Assembly (NCBI GenBank): GCA_014529385.2 | Contig: CM043959.1 | Coordinates: 62,201,753 to 62,265,752, forward strand | Direction: 5' to 3' | Source: Adiantum capillus-veneris | Taxonomy: Eukaryota; Streptophyta; Polypodiopsida; Polypodiales; Pteridaceae | Length of the DNA stretch: 64,000 bases | In this document: in pieces, positions 22,291-33,355 of the stretch | Position numbering within the stretch: position 1 is the first letter of the stretch | Layout: every line of letters starts with the position of its first letter | Position numbers and translations under genes: made by a program | The notes under the pieces: generated by a model | Told to the model about the DNA's origin: nothing | What the model saw: the letters and a program-made list of their open reading frames with translations, nothing else | Database searches by the model: none

Positions 22291-23989
22291 CAAGCTCCTA
22301 GGACAGTTGTCCCCAACGTCCCCTCAAATCCTATTGGATGGCCACAGAGGTGGACCAATGTGAATTAGGCTAGAGTAAATTTAGTCTAATCAATTAAAAA
22401 ATGCTTGATAAAATAACCAATAGAAATTAATCTCCCTAGAAGACTATTGGACAGTCTACCAAGGGGTCCGATGAGCATCCAGCAGCCCAATGGCTTGCCT
22501 GATTCCTATTGGCCAGAAGATAAAAAGGTGCAATGAGAGTTTAGATGAATTATTTAAATACCTAAATCTCTCACAAAAGGGAAAAGGGGGCACTTGTCAA
22601 AAGGCTATCAACTATGCTTCTAATTTGTGATTAGCTAAGATTTAGAGAAGCCAATGGTAGGTCATGGTGAGAATTTAGCAAGAGGGGTCCACCAAGATGA
22701 CAGAAGGGACTACGTTTTACTCATACACAAGGCTACCCACACACACACACACACACGCACACACACACAACTCATGTGTGCAAGAAGAACTCCATCTCCT
22801 TCTCCAAGCATTGAGAAGTAGAGGCCTACACAAACAACTCTTGGATTTGGAATGCAAATCCAACAAAAAGCCAAGCTTGAATGGCATGCTCATCTCCTCT
22901 ACCATTATAATTACTAAGCTAAGCTATGCTATTAGAGTGATTATGTGAGGAGAATAATTATTTATTGTAAGATACCTCTTCTTCCTCTCAATCTATCCTC
23001 ATTCCCTGCTAGTTCTCACCTTTTTTTTAGGTATGTGAGGTCTTGCGAGTGACGATAGGAACACTAGGTGTGTTTTTCAAGCGTAATTTGGTGTATGAAG
23101 CTTCTATCTTCATTACACCAACTAGTTTTATCGAGGAACACAAATATTGTATTGTACAATAGTCTCCTTTGGTTGGAGAAGCTATAATACAAAGCCTTCA
23201 TGGAGAGGGGGACCGGCTCCATGTACATCCGGTCCTCAATTGTCCTATTTCTCTCTCTTTTCAAGTATTGTCAATGCCAAATTAGCTAGGTGTAAACTGA
23301 TATGTCTCTTTCTCAATTAAGTACTTGCTCTATGCTCATTAGGAACTTGTTCTTAATGAAATGTTCACTATGTTATCAATTTTCACCATACAGAAGTTAC
23401 TACTGCATTAAATGTTACACCTCTCATTCACCTCATATTAGATACGACCTTAACTTGGATGTGTAGACAGTTACTTTTCTTTAGATAACACCATTTTAGA
23501 TAATTTGGGAAAATCCCGTTTCCCAAATTCTAAATGTGTATGCTAGGATTGTGTTATTTAATGATTTCTAAGCTCTAGTTGCCTTTATTTAGATAAATTG
23601 TCATGATTGTATGAGTCTATTTTAATTTATCTACTATAAAATTTAAGAATAAACCTCTAATATAGTTTTTGGAAAGAGGATTTGTATGACATCAGTGCTT
23701 TTCAAAATTCAACAAATGCTTCTAGACGTAGCTTCTCAAAAATTGAGGTGTCAAAAAAACCAATTGATATGATTTTAAAGCAGCATATAGATTGATTACA
23801 GCAATTAAAAAAGATAATATGTAAAGGCAAATACTATTAAACACTCTTGTCATAATTTGGTGACCTTAATCCATGTATAACAAAATACTTGGTCATGGTT
23901 TTGTAGCATGCTATCATGTTTTAAATACACGATAATTTAAACAACATTCAAACTAATATTTCACACTTAAAAGTCAAAACAATACTATA
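22291..23989. other. Unassigned non-coding part of copy A
   Basis: It contains a (CA)n tract at 22,738-22,769 and, near 23,500, a small palindrome (TTTGGGAAAATCCCGTTTCCCAAA-like halves). TATA-like ATTTAAATAC near 22,553 and CT-rich tracts suggest remnants of an LTR, but no termini could be fixed. No coding region seen. Copy C repeats it at 48,240-49,964. Confidence 0.5.
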
Positions 23990-24625
23990 TAGTATCCTAT
24001 GGCTATAAGACCATGAGATGCCATCTATTGCACCTATGGCCTTAAGGCCATATGGTGCTCTTTGTAGACATGTCTATGACTTTAATATGTCTCTTTATGA
24101 CCTCAAGGCCATAGGGTTAGGATTGTTAGCTGGTCCCAACGTATAAAGAGGTCCAGTCCTTCAAAGCCATATGGGACTTTATTTATGTGCCACCCTATGT
24201 CCCTAAGGCTGTAGGTTGTCTCAGGGCCACAAGATGTTGTTTATGCCAATAAGAAACCCTTCTATGCTCTATGTTGGCACACTATGTCCCCAGGCGCACA
24301 AGGTGTGCCTCGTATGCTAGTTAGAAACCCTTTATTCTCTATGTTGTTACCATATGGCCTTAGACCATAGGGTTCCCTCTGTGCTAGTAAGAAATCCTCT
24401 ATACTCTGTGTTTGCACCCCATGGACCTAGGGCCACAAGGTACCCTCTATGCTAGTAAGAAATCCTCTACGCTCAATATTGAGACCATGTGGCCCCAAAG
24501 CCACAGGATATCCTCTATGGTAGTGAGAAAAACCCTCTATGATCTATGTTCACAAACAATTAAAAAATCTAAACAATACTATAGAGTATCTTATGGCCCT
24601 AAGACCATAAGATGTCATCTATTGC
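23990..24625 (+). repeat. Palindromic minisatellite array 3 (copy A)
   Basis: About eight degenerate units of 75-85 bp with CTATGGCC, a short variable centre, then GGCCATAG, and with CTCTATGCTAGTAAGAAA spacers. Degenerate centres include GGCCTTAAGGCC and GGACCTAGGGCC. Matching array in copy C at 49,965-50,585. Confidence 0.88.
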
Positions 24626-25337
24626 ACCTATAATTCCATTTGGTATTTTATTTAACTATACAAAGTTAGATAAGGCACTTACTTAGATAAACTATCATAA
24701 TTCTAAGTTTGAAATTATTTCTTAACATAAAACTACAATATAAAAACTCCTAATATAAGTTTGTGCCAAAGAATCTATGTTAAGATGAAGAGTTTTTACA
24801 TCAAGTACATGCTTTAAAACTTCACTCAAAGGTTTTAGAGATGGTGTCTCAAAAAAAGGAGGTGTTTAAAAACACCATTTGATATGAATTATACGAATGG
24901 TATACATTGATTATGTCAAAATAATATAAAGTATAAACATAAAGATTACCACCAACTTGACAGTTTCATAAAAATGATGGTCTTCATCGCATGTACAATA
25001 AAAGACTAACTAGAAAGAGTATGATATCTCCAAGATTGAGGGTGTTCAAAAAACATCATTTTGTAAAACTACCAAATGTCAAGAAATTTTGATTGTTTGG
25101 ATCACTTAATAAAGAAAATTAATAAGAAGAAAAAGTTAACAATACCATAGAAGCATCAAACAATGAAACCAAAGAACTTGAATGAGAGAAGTCTCCTGAC
25201 AATAGGATGCACTTCATTAAAAAAATAGTTTAAATATGTTTCAAGATATCCCGCAATATTCCATCAAGTTTAAATTTTGAAAAGTACACATTGCCAAATA
25301 CTTGGTAGATGCTATTTAGAATACTTAACTAGTACAC
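24626..25337. other. AT-rich non-coding stretch of copy A
   Basis: No coding signal or RNA gene recognised. Copy C lacks about 65 bp near 51,064 that copy A has near 25,100-25,170. Confidence 0.55.
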
Positions 25338-26130
25338 TTAAACTGGCCACCTTCTCTTGAGATTTAGAGTCCTTTGATACATATAACATTGCATTACATA
25401 GTGAGTCTCAGGATCAAGATGGAACATTACAAAATTTCTTATGGTATAGTCTCTCTTGTCTTTAGCATACAACCATCCACATAACCATGGAACAATTTCA
25501 TCTTTTAAAAAACTTTGAAGCAATTGAGTAGGTTGGTTCCAAAACTTTGGAAAAATCATATAAGTTCCTTGCATATTCCACATCACTCGATATGGACTAT
25601 CATCAAATATTATAGTGTTGCCCCCATCTAAATAATCAAATAGCTTCCATATGGTCGAAAGATTTTTGTGATAGGTTCTTTTGTAACCTATCATGAAATT
25701 TGAATTTTGGCAGCACCGGTTATCCATAATCATCTTGAATTTGTGACTTTGTGTAGGAAAACAGGTATTGATTATGTGTTGAGCTTTTTGTAAACGATGG
25801 CAGCTCCAAATTCAAACCTCAAAGAACTCAAAGAAAAATCCAAACCTCAAAGAACTCAAAGCAAAATCTTAAGAAATACTCTGCATCTGGACGCACCGCA
25901 TACACCTCATTGTTATCTTCTACAATGCACATGTACTTGGTCCAAGTTGGCCTTGATTGAAGCTCAAATGTTGCAAGAAGCACACCCTCTAAATCCAAGA
26001 TAAGCATACTTTTGTCTTGTTTAAAAGATGCACACCCTCTAAATCCAAGTGTTGCAAGAAGCACACCCTCTAAATCCAAGATAAGCATACTTTTGTCTTG
26101 TTTAAAAGATGTTGGTAGATAATGAAACCA
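25338..26130 (-). pseudogene. FCP1/NIF-like HAD phosphatase pseudogene 2 (copy A)
   Basis: Reading the minus strand, the catalytic motif I region is LILDLEGVLLAT with the expected Asp nucleophile, then VRPDAEYFLRFCFEFFEVWI. After a frame break come NSNFMIGYKRTYHKNLSTIW, TIIFDDSPYRVMW (the distal DD motif of the fold) and FLKDEIVPWLCGWLYAKD. This is the order of FCP1-homology phosphatases, which dephosphorylate Ser/Thr in RNA polymerase II tail-like substrates; the actual substrate here is unknown. An 81-bp tandem duplication (units at 25,969 and 26,050) repeats motif I, and a second short duplication breaks the frame near 25,830. Copy C, without these duplications, preserves VWIWSCHRLQKSQDIIKTFF at the break. 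Confidence 0.75.
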
Positions 26131-26679
26131 TTGCTCTTAGTTTGAATGTGATATTTGATGTAATATCAAAGGGAGCTCCTCTATTAGCAAAACACTTTTT
26201 CTTAGAAGCCCTGAAATGATTAAACAAAAAAAGTTAGTATACGTATCTTAAGTGTGTTGAGGATCTTAGGGACATAGGGTGCTAATTTGTGGTTACACTT
26301 AGTAAGTCCTATGCAAGAACACATGCCAAACTATGAACCTATGGCCTTAGATTCATAGGGTGTTGGGACCATAAAGTGAAATTCCCCCAAGGTTATAGAG
26401 CAAGATTTGACCTTATGAGCATGTAGATTTTCCTTGATGGCACACTGAACTCAAATTTCAAAGAAAACAACTATAAAAGCTTTTAAAAAAAAGAGCATTT
26501 GGCACATGAAACTCAGAAGTTACTTATAGTATTGAATGACAATTTAAAAAATTATTAATCATTTACATCTTCATATATCTTGAAACCCTAAGCACTCTAA
26601 CAAAGTCTCTGAGTACATAAAGATCTTTGTAAATGACAAAATGTTACAAAAAATTGCTCCATCATTTCTTGATATAGGG
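26131..26679. other. Non-coding spacer between the two FCP1-like pseudogenes
   Basis: It holds one isolated palindromic minisatellite-like unit near 26,260-26,365 (CTATGGCCTTAGATTCATAG) and AT-rich sequence. No exon recognised. Confidence 0.5.
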
Positions 26680-27974
26680 CTATTTGAGATCATACTGAAT
26701 TTTTAGATGCTTTATATAATTTCTGGCTTCATGTACTTTGATCACAGGCTCCTTGTATCCCAATTGTTGAGCAAGCATGATTGCTTCTGTACCTTTCAAG
26801 GATGATAATGATTTGATATTCTTTAAGACCCTTACTTTTTCTTGATCACGTCTTGACTTCGAGTGGACATTCCACTAGTGCTAGATGTTGTAACTTTCTC
26901 ATCATGAAGAGGACGAGAAACTTCTGGTAGCCTTCCCGTGGAGTAGGTTTTTCCTAGAAAAATCAGATTTCTCTCCTCCCACTCTGCAACAACCTTGTGT
27001 ATACGGTTATAAAGCTCCTGACCTTGAGCAATGGGTGCTTGTCCATATAAATGAGACCCTGTAACGTTGCGAATGTCATTAACATGATTGAGAGCTTTGA
27101 TATATGGTAGCAGCTCCCCAAGGAGGATATTATCCTCCTCATCATCAACATTAAATGATGGTGGAAAAATACAATTCAATGCAGGATTCACACATCCCTT
27201 TAATGGTTCATCATCTACAAGAAGAAATCTTCTTGCATCAAGCCCAAATTTTGATGATGCAATAGCCAACGGGTTGAAAAGTGCTTCTACTCTTGGATTA
27301 TCTAAGCGAGTGATCCTTGATTCTACGCATGGTTGACATTGGCTTTGCCCCGAGATCATAAAGAATGGTTATTTTTCTTTAGCTTCCTTTTCTAAAATCT
27401 TGATGATGTCCACAACACGCATGTCATTAGCAGCTAACCATATCCCTACATTGAAATTGCTAAATAGAGCCTTTAAAAACTCAATGCATCCTGGACGAAG
27501 AACAATATGCTCATGTCCAAACTTTAAGCTCTTCATTTTCTTGGACTTTTTCCAGCATCTCCTCAGGAACAACCCACACAAGCTCACTATTATAGTCAGC
27601 ATTCGTTTTTTGGTGGATGGAAGGTCTGACTCACCATGCACTTCAATTTCCAAATCGTGCGGTGCAATTCCCAACTCTTGGGCTACTAGAATATTTTCAT
27701 TGGATTCTTTTTCTTCCCTTGCACATGTTCTGGAACTTTCATTGTCTTCTTCCATTGGATTACTCTTTAAATTTATCTCCAATCGTTGTAGCAGTTGACC
27801 TTCAAAGACTTGTAGATTCTTGTCATCTTCGTCAGAAACTCTTTGGTTGACATGGAGACTGATAGAATCTTCCTCAGTAGGGTCAATGGCATTAGCATCC
27901 TCTATACCAACAATCTCAAGTAAAACTTTGTCAGCTGAAATATCTTGTTCAAGGACTGCAAGTTTAAAGAACAC
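26680..27974 (-). pseudogene. FCP1/NIF-like HAD pseudogene 1 (copy A)
   Basis: The minus-strand frame 27,974-27,369 begins right after a splice-acceptor-like CTTGCAG (near 27,957). It encodes an acidic N-terminal region, then LTIIVSLCGLFLRR, LRPGCIEFLKALFSNFNVGIW and DIIKILEKEAKEK, then a TAA at 27,366-27,368 where copy C has an open codon. It continues at 27,359-26,832 with FLLVDDEPLKGCVNPALN and NILLGELLPYIKALN. After another frameshift a tail runs to a TAG at 26,680. The FCP1-like order is clear, but the motif I Asp (DxDx) is replaced by VSLC, so even an intact protein should lack phosphatase chemistry. Confidence 0.75.
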
Positions 27975-28129
27975 CTAATTTTAGATTCCAAAGTATCTAC
28001 ATTTTGATAACTCTTTTTTGTCACACTCTTACAAAAAACTAATCGCAAATAGCAAATTTACTAACTGACAACACATCTACAATGAATTTATTTTTATGCT
28101 CCATATTGTCTAGAGATTCCTAATCCTTA

Positions 28130-28310
28130 TCTAGCTACATTAGTTCTTTGTCCATGATGGTGGCGCCTAGAAGTATACTTGGAGAAACATTTATGCCTTT
28201 AAGCTCTAGAGCAGAAGTCTCATTTTCTATTGCCATGATCTTCTTGCATTGGATGATTTCGTTGACAAAGTTTCTTATGGCCTTCACGCCATACGGTTCT
28301 CTTTGTAGAT
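28130..28310 (-). pseudogene. Upstream exon-like fragment of FCP1-like gene 1 (copy A)
   Basis: On the minus strand the frame reads FVNEIIQCKKIMAIENETSA, then ALELKGINVSPSILLGAT and MDKELM, followed by a GT donor candidate. It is conserved in B (about 36,820-36,960) and C (about 54,030-54,170). Its position upstream of the main exon supports it as the preceding exon, but no domain is recognised. It merges at its left end into the palindromic repeat (CTTATGGCCTTCACGCC). Confidence 0.4.
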
Positions 28311-28345
28311 ATCTCTATGACATTAAGATAATCCAAAATATGTCT

Positions 28346-28350
28346 GTTTA
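28346..28350 (+). repeat. Target-site duplication of chromovirus, left
   Basis: GTTTA before the 5' LTR is repeated at 34,402-34,406 after the 3' LTR. The unoccupied site in copy C (about 54,233) reads GTCTGTTTATGGCCTC, proving insertion here. Confidence 0.95.
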
Positions 28351-29414
28351 TGTAATAGGACTAATTTTTGAATTCCTAAAAGTCGAAAAGAATGGAGTAG
28401 GGCATATCTTTTGTTTAGCACGATTGTTGAATAGTCTATTAAATAGAGCTTATATGAATGAGTTTGAGATATTAAGAGAGAACATATATTATTTTTTTAA
28501 AATAATACACTAGAGACGTATTTGATAAAGATAAATGAATAACATATAGTCTGTCTATGAAAAGTAAAATTGAAATTTTTGTTAATATCAATGTTTTATA
28601 TTTATGTGTTTTAGCTTAAAATGCATGGATAGGCTTAAAATAAGTTGTAAAAGTAGTGGAGACCCAAAAATAGAGGTTTTAAGAGTCGCGACCTAAAAGT
28701 TACGTTTTTAACGAAACAGAGATGTTTTTCACAATTCTGTCTGCGTGGTCTTGTAGACCGGACTTATTCCCGTCGTTTTGAGTACCTCGGTTGCTCTGTT
28801 CTGAGTTTGTTTGTAAAAGTTATGATGAAAACAAACAAAAGGCAGCAGCAGTGTAGTATACACAGGGACAGACAGACATACAACATCATACAGTTCTCCC
28901 TGCTATCAACCAAGAAGTGGATTTTTTCTTCATGGTAGAGTATTGCAATTGAGATTATAAAGAAATCAGTGTGTGACACCGGATCTGTGCAAAGTGTCAT
29001 GAAAAAAATCTAACCTTTATGGATCGCTTAGCGATCACGTTCTTATCTTATTCTCGCAGGTATACTTGGTGCGAAAATCGAGTTGATTGAACGCCTAAAA
29101 AGAAACTATTTTGAGAAGCCGCATGCTTTTTGAGAAAAAGAAGGATTAAAGAACGACGGATAGTGCGTTTGGGGATCATTCACAGATCTCCTCTTCAGCG
29201 AGTGCGAGTGCGAGTGTGAGTGCGAGTGAGACGCTGCATGCAAACGAACTAAAGCTCGGGGGTGGTCGGGAGGTTTGAGCTCCGTACAACGGAGTGCACC
29301 CATATATTTTATTTCTCCTCTCTTGTATCAAAACTCTGTAAAAGAAATTCATCAATACAAAGATCTCTTTCTCTACCTTCTGTTTCCTATGTCTATTATT
29401 CCGTTCCCGTGACA
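28351..29414 (+). repeat. Chromovirus 5' LTR
   Basis: TGTAATAGGACT ... CCCGTGACA, 1064 bp. It contains a GAGTGC/GAGTGT simple repeat near 29,200-29,230 that is longer than in the 3' LTR and explains most of the length difference. Confidence 0.95.
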
Positions 29415-29416
29415 AT

Positions 29417-29428
29417 TGGTATTAGAGC
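29417..29428 (+). promoter_or_regulatory. Chromovirus primer-binding site (tRNA-Met type)
   Basis: TGGTATTAGAGC lies two bases after the LTR. It differs at one position from the usual TGGTATCAGAGC complementary to the 3' end of initiator tRNA-Met. Confidence 0.9.
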
Positions 29429-29434
29429 AAGCGG

Positions 29435-29917
29435 TTGATTCTGGACATGGAAGGATACGAGAGAAGGATGAAGGAGCAAGAAGACCTGATTCGCCGATTA
29501 CGAGAAGATCTGGAACAAGAAAATCAGGAGCGTGCTGAGGATCTGCGGGGCAAAGCAGCACGAGAGCGTGATATCTATGTGGATCTTGATGGCAAACATG
29601 AAGGCGAAAACTATGCTACTCCACCAGGAAATAATAATCATTGTGCCAGCAATGGGGCACCTGGTGGTGGTGATAGTGGTGATGGTGGGAACGGTGATGG
29701 TGGACGTAGAGGTGGTCAACGCGAAAAAAAAAACGACGACGATATGGGAGAAGCGACAAGCAAATCATTCTTAACGAAGGCTAAGCTTAAAGAGTTTGAT
29801 GGCATAAGAAAGATATGCGAAGATTCAGAAGCATGGATTGAAGAACTCAAAGATTTGGATTATACTTTCAATATCCAGAACACGACCATCAGACTTTCAA
29901 ATGTTCGAGCAAGGTGA
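29435..29917 (+). pseudogene. Chromovirus gag N-terminal part
   Basis: The ORF starts shortly after the primer-binding site with a coiled-coil-like charged region (MKEQEDLIRRLREDLEQENQ). A Gly/Asp-rich low-complexity part (about residues 75-105) follows, then FLTKAKLKEFDGIRK, EDSEAWIEELKDLDYTF, which looks like the beginning of a gag capsid domain. It ends at a TGA at 29,915; downstream gag and zinc knuckle are not found. Confidence 0.7.
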
Positions 29918-30469
29918 CCGATAAGACAATACGTACCAAGATGGCTCAATTGGAGACTTTTGGCGATGCGTACGATAAAGGTAAGTCATCTACCCCTTCT
30001 TTGTGATTTTTTATGTCTCTGATACGTCTTTTGAAAGCTTCTGGGATTGAATTTATGCGTAAAAGTTGAGATTTAAATTTGAATTTCTTAATTGATTTGG
30101 ATAGTATTCATTGCTTCTTATCGTCTAAATTGATTGAGAAATTAAACTTGAAATTAAATCGAGAAGTTAAAAGACTCGTGGACTTAACTAGTGGTAATAA
30201 TAGTTTCACAAAAGAGTTAGTAGAAATTATTTATTTTTTTCTTTGAAGAGTCGGAAGCATAAAGATGATTTCTATATTATTCACATTGATTTGCATGATG
30301 TTATCATTGATATCAATTAGATAATTGAAAATCATGTTTTGATTGATTGTTAAGAAAGAAAAATATATCTTTAATCATTTGATGATGATAAGTCACACTC
30401 TTCGTGGAAAGAAAGAGATTCTAAATCTAGTTTTGGCCATGGAATTGATAAGGTGACTTAGATACGAGT

Positions 30470-32083
30470 GTGAGACGTTTCTTGTGTTTGCTAATGAGAT
30501 TAAAGAAGAATCTGGGGATAAACAGAAAGAGACATGAATTTAAGGATATGTTTCCAGACGATCTTCCTGGTATACCTCCGCCTAGAGCTGTAGACCATGC
30601 TATAGATCTATATCCACGAGAAACACCTTATTCAAGGGTTCCATACAGGTTCAATATTGATGAGCTTAAAGAGCTCAAGATACAACTTGATGATCTTTTG
30701 AAAAAGGGTTTCATTAAACCTAGTGTATCTCCTTGGGGTAGTCCTGTGTTATTCCAAAAGAAAAAGGATGATACATATAGGTTATGCATTGACTGTAGGG
30801 GATTAAACAAACAGACCATTAAGAACAAATATCCTCTTCCTCACATAGATGAACTGCTTAGCCAATTGAGTGGTTCCACAATATTTTCAAAGCTTGACCT
30901 TCGTTCTGGCTACCATCAAATCCGCATTAAGACCGGAGACATTCCAAAGACTGCTTTTCGTACACGTTATGGGCATTATGAATTTACAGTTCTTGCTTTT
31001 GGTTTGACTTATGCACCAACAACTTTCAAGATCTTAATGAATAATATTTTTCACCCGTATCTTGATGACTTCATTCTGGTATTCGTGGATGATATTTTTG
31101 TGTATTCTAAGAATGAAGAAGATCATGCATTGCACTTAAAGAAAACATTTGAGGTTTTGCGTGAACATAAATTGTATGCCAAAGCAAGTAAGTGTTCTTT
31201 TGCAAAGGATCAGATTGTGTATTTGGGAAGAGTGATTTCTAAAGAGGGGATTCACATTGATGTTGACAAAGTTAAGACTATTCTGGAGTGGCCAACACCT
31301 AAGTCATTAAGGGATGTGAGAAGCTTTATGGGTCTAGCACAATATGAGAGAGCACACATTAAAGATTTCTCTAAGATAGCAAGTCCTTTGACCGAATTGA
31401 CCAAGAAAGACAAGGGTTTTGTGTGGACTTCTACCTGTGAGACTACTTTTGAGACCTTGAAGGCTAAAATAGTGGAAAATTGTGTTTTAAAAGTTCCTGA
31501 GATGGGCAAACCATTTGTTGTGTCATGTGACGCTAGTGGTGAACAATTAGGTTGTGTTTTGACACAAGAAGGAAGAGTGGTTCCATATGAGTCTAGGAAT
31601 TTAAGACGACATGAATTGAACTATGTAACACATGATCTAGAATTCCTTGTTTTTGTTCATGCATTGAAACATTGGCGTCATCTTTTGCTTGGTGTCAAAT
31701 TTGAATTGCGTACTGATCATCAAAGTTTGAAGTATATTTTCACTTAGCCATTGTTAAACAACAGACAAAGGAGATGGATTGAATTGTTGGCTGAGTATGG
31801 TTTTGATTTGAAGTATTTGTGTGGAAAAGAAAATAAAGTTGCAGATGCATTGAGTCGTAGGCCCATGTGTAATTTGTTGGCTGTTGTGCGATCCAATTTG
31901 ATTGATGAGATACATGCAAAAGTTGAAAATGATTCTTTTTATATGTCTATTTTGAAATTCTTGCGTGAGAATATTGGTGAGATGTATGAGAACAGATATC
32001 ACTTGTATAAGGGAAATCTGTATTATTATGACCGCTTCTGTATTCCTGCAAATTCTTCTTTTAAGAGTCAAATTCTACATTAG
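30470..32083 (+). pseudogene. Chromovirus reverse transcriptase and RNase H
   Basis: RT blocks: [53 protein letters not shown] (usual N before AP is Y here) and the catalytic [11 protein letters not shown], all intact. RNase H then follows: [42 protein letters not shown] at 31,747-31,749 interrupts just after this, and the tail RRWIELLAEYGFDLKYLCGK, ADALSRRPM continues in a frame that runs to 32,083. RT itself is open for 425 codons. Confidence 0.9.
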
Positions 32084-32803
32084 TGTCATAATTCACCTTT
32101 TTCTGGTCATCCTGGATTGAATAAGACATATGAAAAGATTAAAAGTTCATTCTTTTGGCCGCATATGAAATTGGATGTTAAGAATTATGTGCGTGAATGC
32201 TTTCAGTGTCAACAAGTTAAAATTGAACATAAGAGGATGCCTGATGACCTTCAACCCTTAGACATTCCTTTATAGAAGTGGGAGTCTATATCCATGGACT
32301 TTATCATTAGAATTCCTACTACTCGTGGAGGGTATGACTCGATCTTTGTGGTGGTAGATAGACTCACAAAACAAGCTCACTTCTTTCCTGTAAAAATAAC
32401 TCATACTGCTTTGACCATTGCACGCTTGTTTGTGAAAGAGATATTTCGCTTGCATGGCATGTCCAAGAGCATAGTGTCTGACAAAGATTCTAAGTTCACT
32501 TCTCATTTCTGGAGAGCGACTTTTGACTCTATAGGTACCCAGTTACGCATGTCTACTGCTTTTCATCCTCAAACAGATGGGGAAACGGAGAGAGTGAATC
32601 GTATTTTAGAAGATATGTTACGAATGTATGTCAATGAAAACCAATCTAATTGGAATGAATATTTGCCTTTGGTTGAATTTGCATACAACAGTTTATATCA
32701 TTCATCTATTAGGATGACTCCGTTTGAGGCAATGTATGGCTATAACTGTCCCACACCTATTAATTTTCTTAACTCGAGGAATAAGGTAGAAGTGTCATGT
32801 TAG
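32084..32803 (+). pseudogene. Chromovirus HHCC region and integrase
   Basis: HHCC pieces: CHNSPFSGHPGLNKTYEKI and CFQCQQVK. A TAG at about 32,273 follows, then the core with MDFIIRIPTTRGGYDSIFVV, SKSIVSDKDSKFTSHFW and FHPQTDGETERVNRILED. These carry the D, D and E catalytic residues in the expected order, all present. LPLVEFAYNSLYHSSIRMTP follows. Ends at a stop near 32,801. Confidence 0.9.
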
Positions 32804-32871
32804 ATGCCTGAGAAAATGACGAGTTAACCAAAATCAGGAGGAATATTAGAGAAGCTCAAAAGAGACATAAA

Positions 32872-33300
32872 TTGTATTATGACAAGAAACATCGTGTTGT
32901 GGAGTATGAAACTGGTGATATGGTTTTCTTAAAGGTTATTCCTGAGAAGTCTCATTTGATTCTTGGAAAGTATAGAAGATTGTCTCCACAATTCGCTGAG
33001 CCGTTTAAAATTTTGAAGCGCATTGGTTCATTATCTTACAAATTGGAATTGCCTTCTCATGTTAAAGTGTATCTTGTATTTCATGTGAGTTTATTGAAAA
33101 AGTATGTTCCTAATGTGAATCATGTTTTTAAAGACATATCTAAGTTGAAAGATCATGGAACATTGACTATAGAACTATACTTAGTGCTAGATAGGTGTGT
33201 TAAACATCTGAGAAAATACAGACATTATGAAAGTTTTGTTAAGTAGCAGAACTATCCAGTAGAGGATGCATCATGGGTTGATCTTAGTGTTTTGCAAAGA
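32872..33300 (+). pseudogene. Chromovirus integrase C-terminus and chromodomain-like end
   Basis: The GPY/F-like region ends in FKILKRIGSLSYKLELP and VYLVFHVSLLKKYVP. Beyond it LVLDRCVKHLRKYRHYESFVK, a TAG at 33,244-33,246, and YPVEDASWVDLSVLQREF align in order with a retrotransposon chromodomain. The TAG falls where a Trp is usual. Chromodomains guide integration of this lineage to heterochromatin. Confidence 0.75.
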
Positions 33301-33339
33301 GAATTTTCCTCTCTTATCAACTCTGAGGACAGAGTTAAT

Positions 33340-33355
33340 TTTGATAAGGGGAGAA
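33340..33355 (+). promoter_or_regulatory. Chromovirus polypurine tract
   Basis: GATAAGGGGAGAA ends directly at the TG of the 3' LTR. Confidence 0.85.

Noticed and set aside
24412-24633. 73-codon ORF at the end of array 3
   Set aside because: Lies entirely within minisatellite units and is preserved in copy C only because the DNA is duplicated.
27088-27336. Plus-strand ORFs opposite the FCP1-like exon (also 52,885-53,133)
   Set aside because: Shadow frames of the minus-strand coding sequence, which carries the recognisable motifs.
28351-28513. C-terminal half of a plus-strand ORF starting at 28,148
   Set aside because: Crosses the chromovirus insertion boundary, so it is a chance fusion of an antisense exon and LTR.
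29106-29415. Minus-strand ORFs in the chromovirus 5' LTR
   Set aside because: LTR sequence; the Ser-His and Ala-Leu runs translate the GAGTGC repeat.
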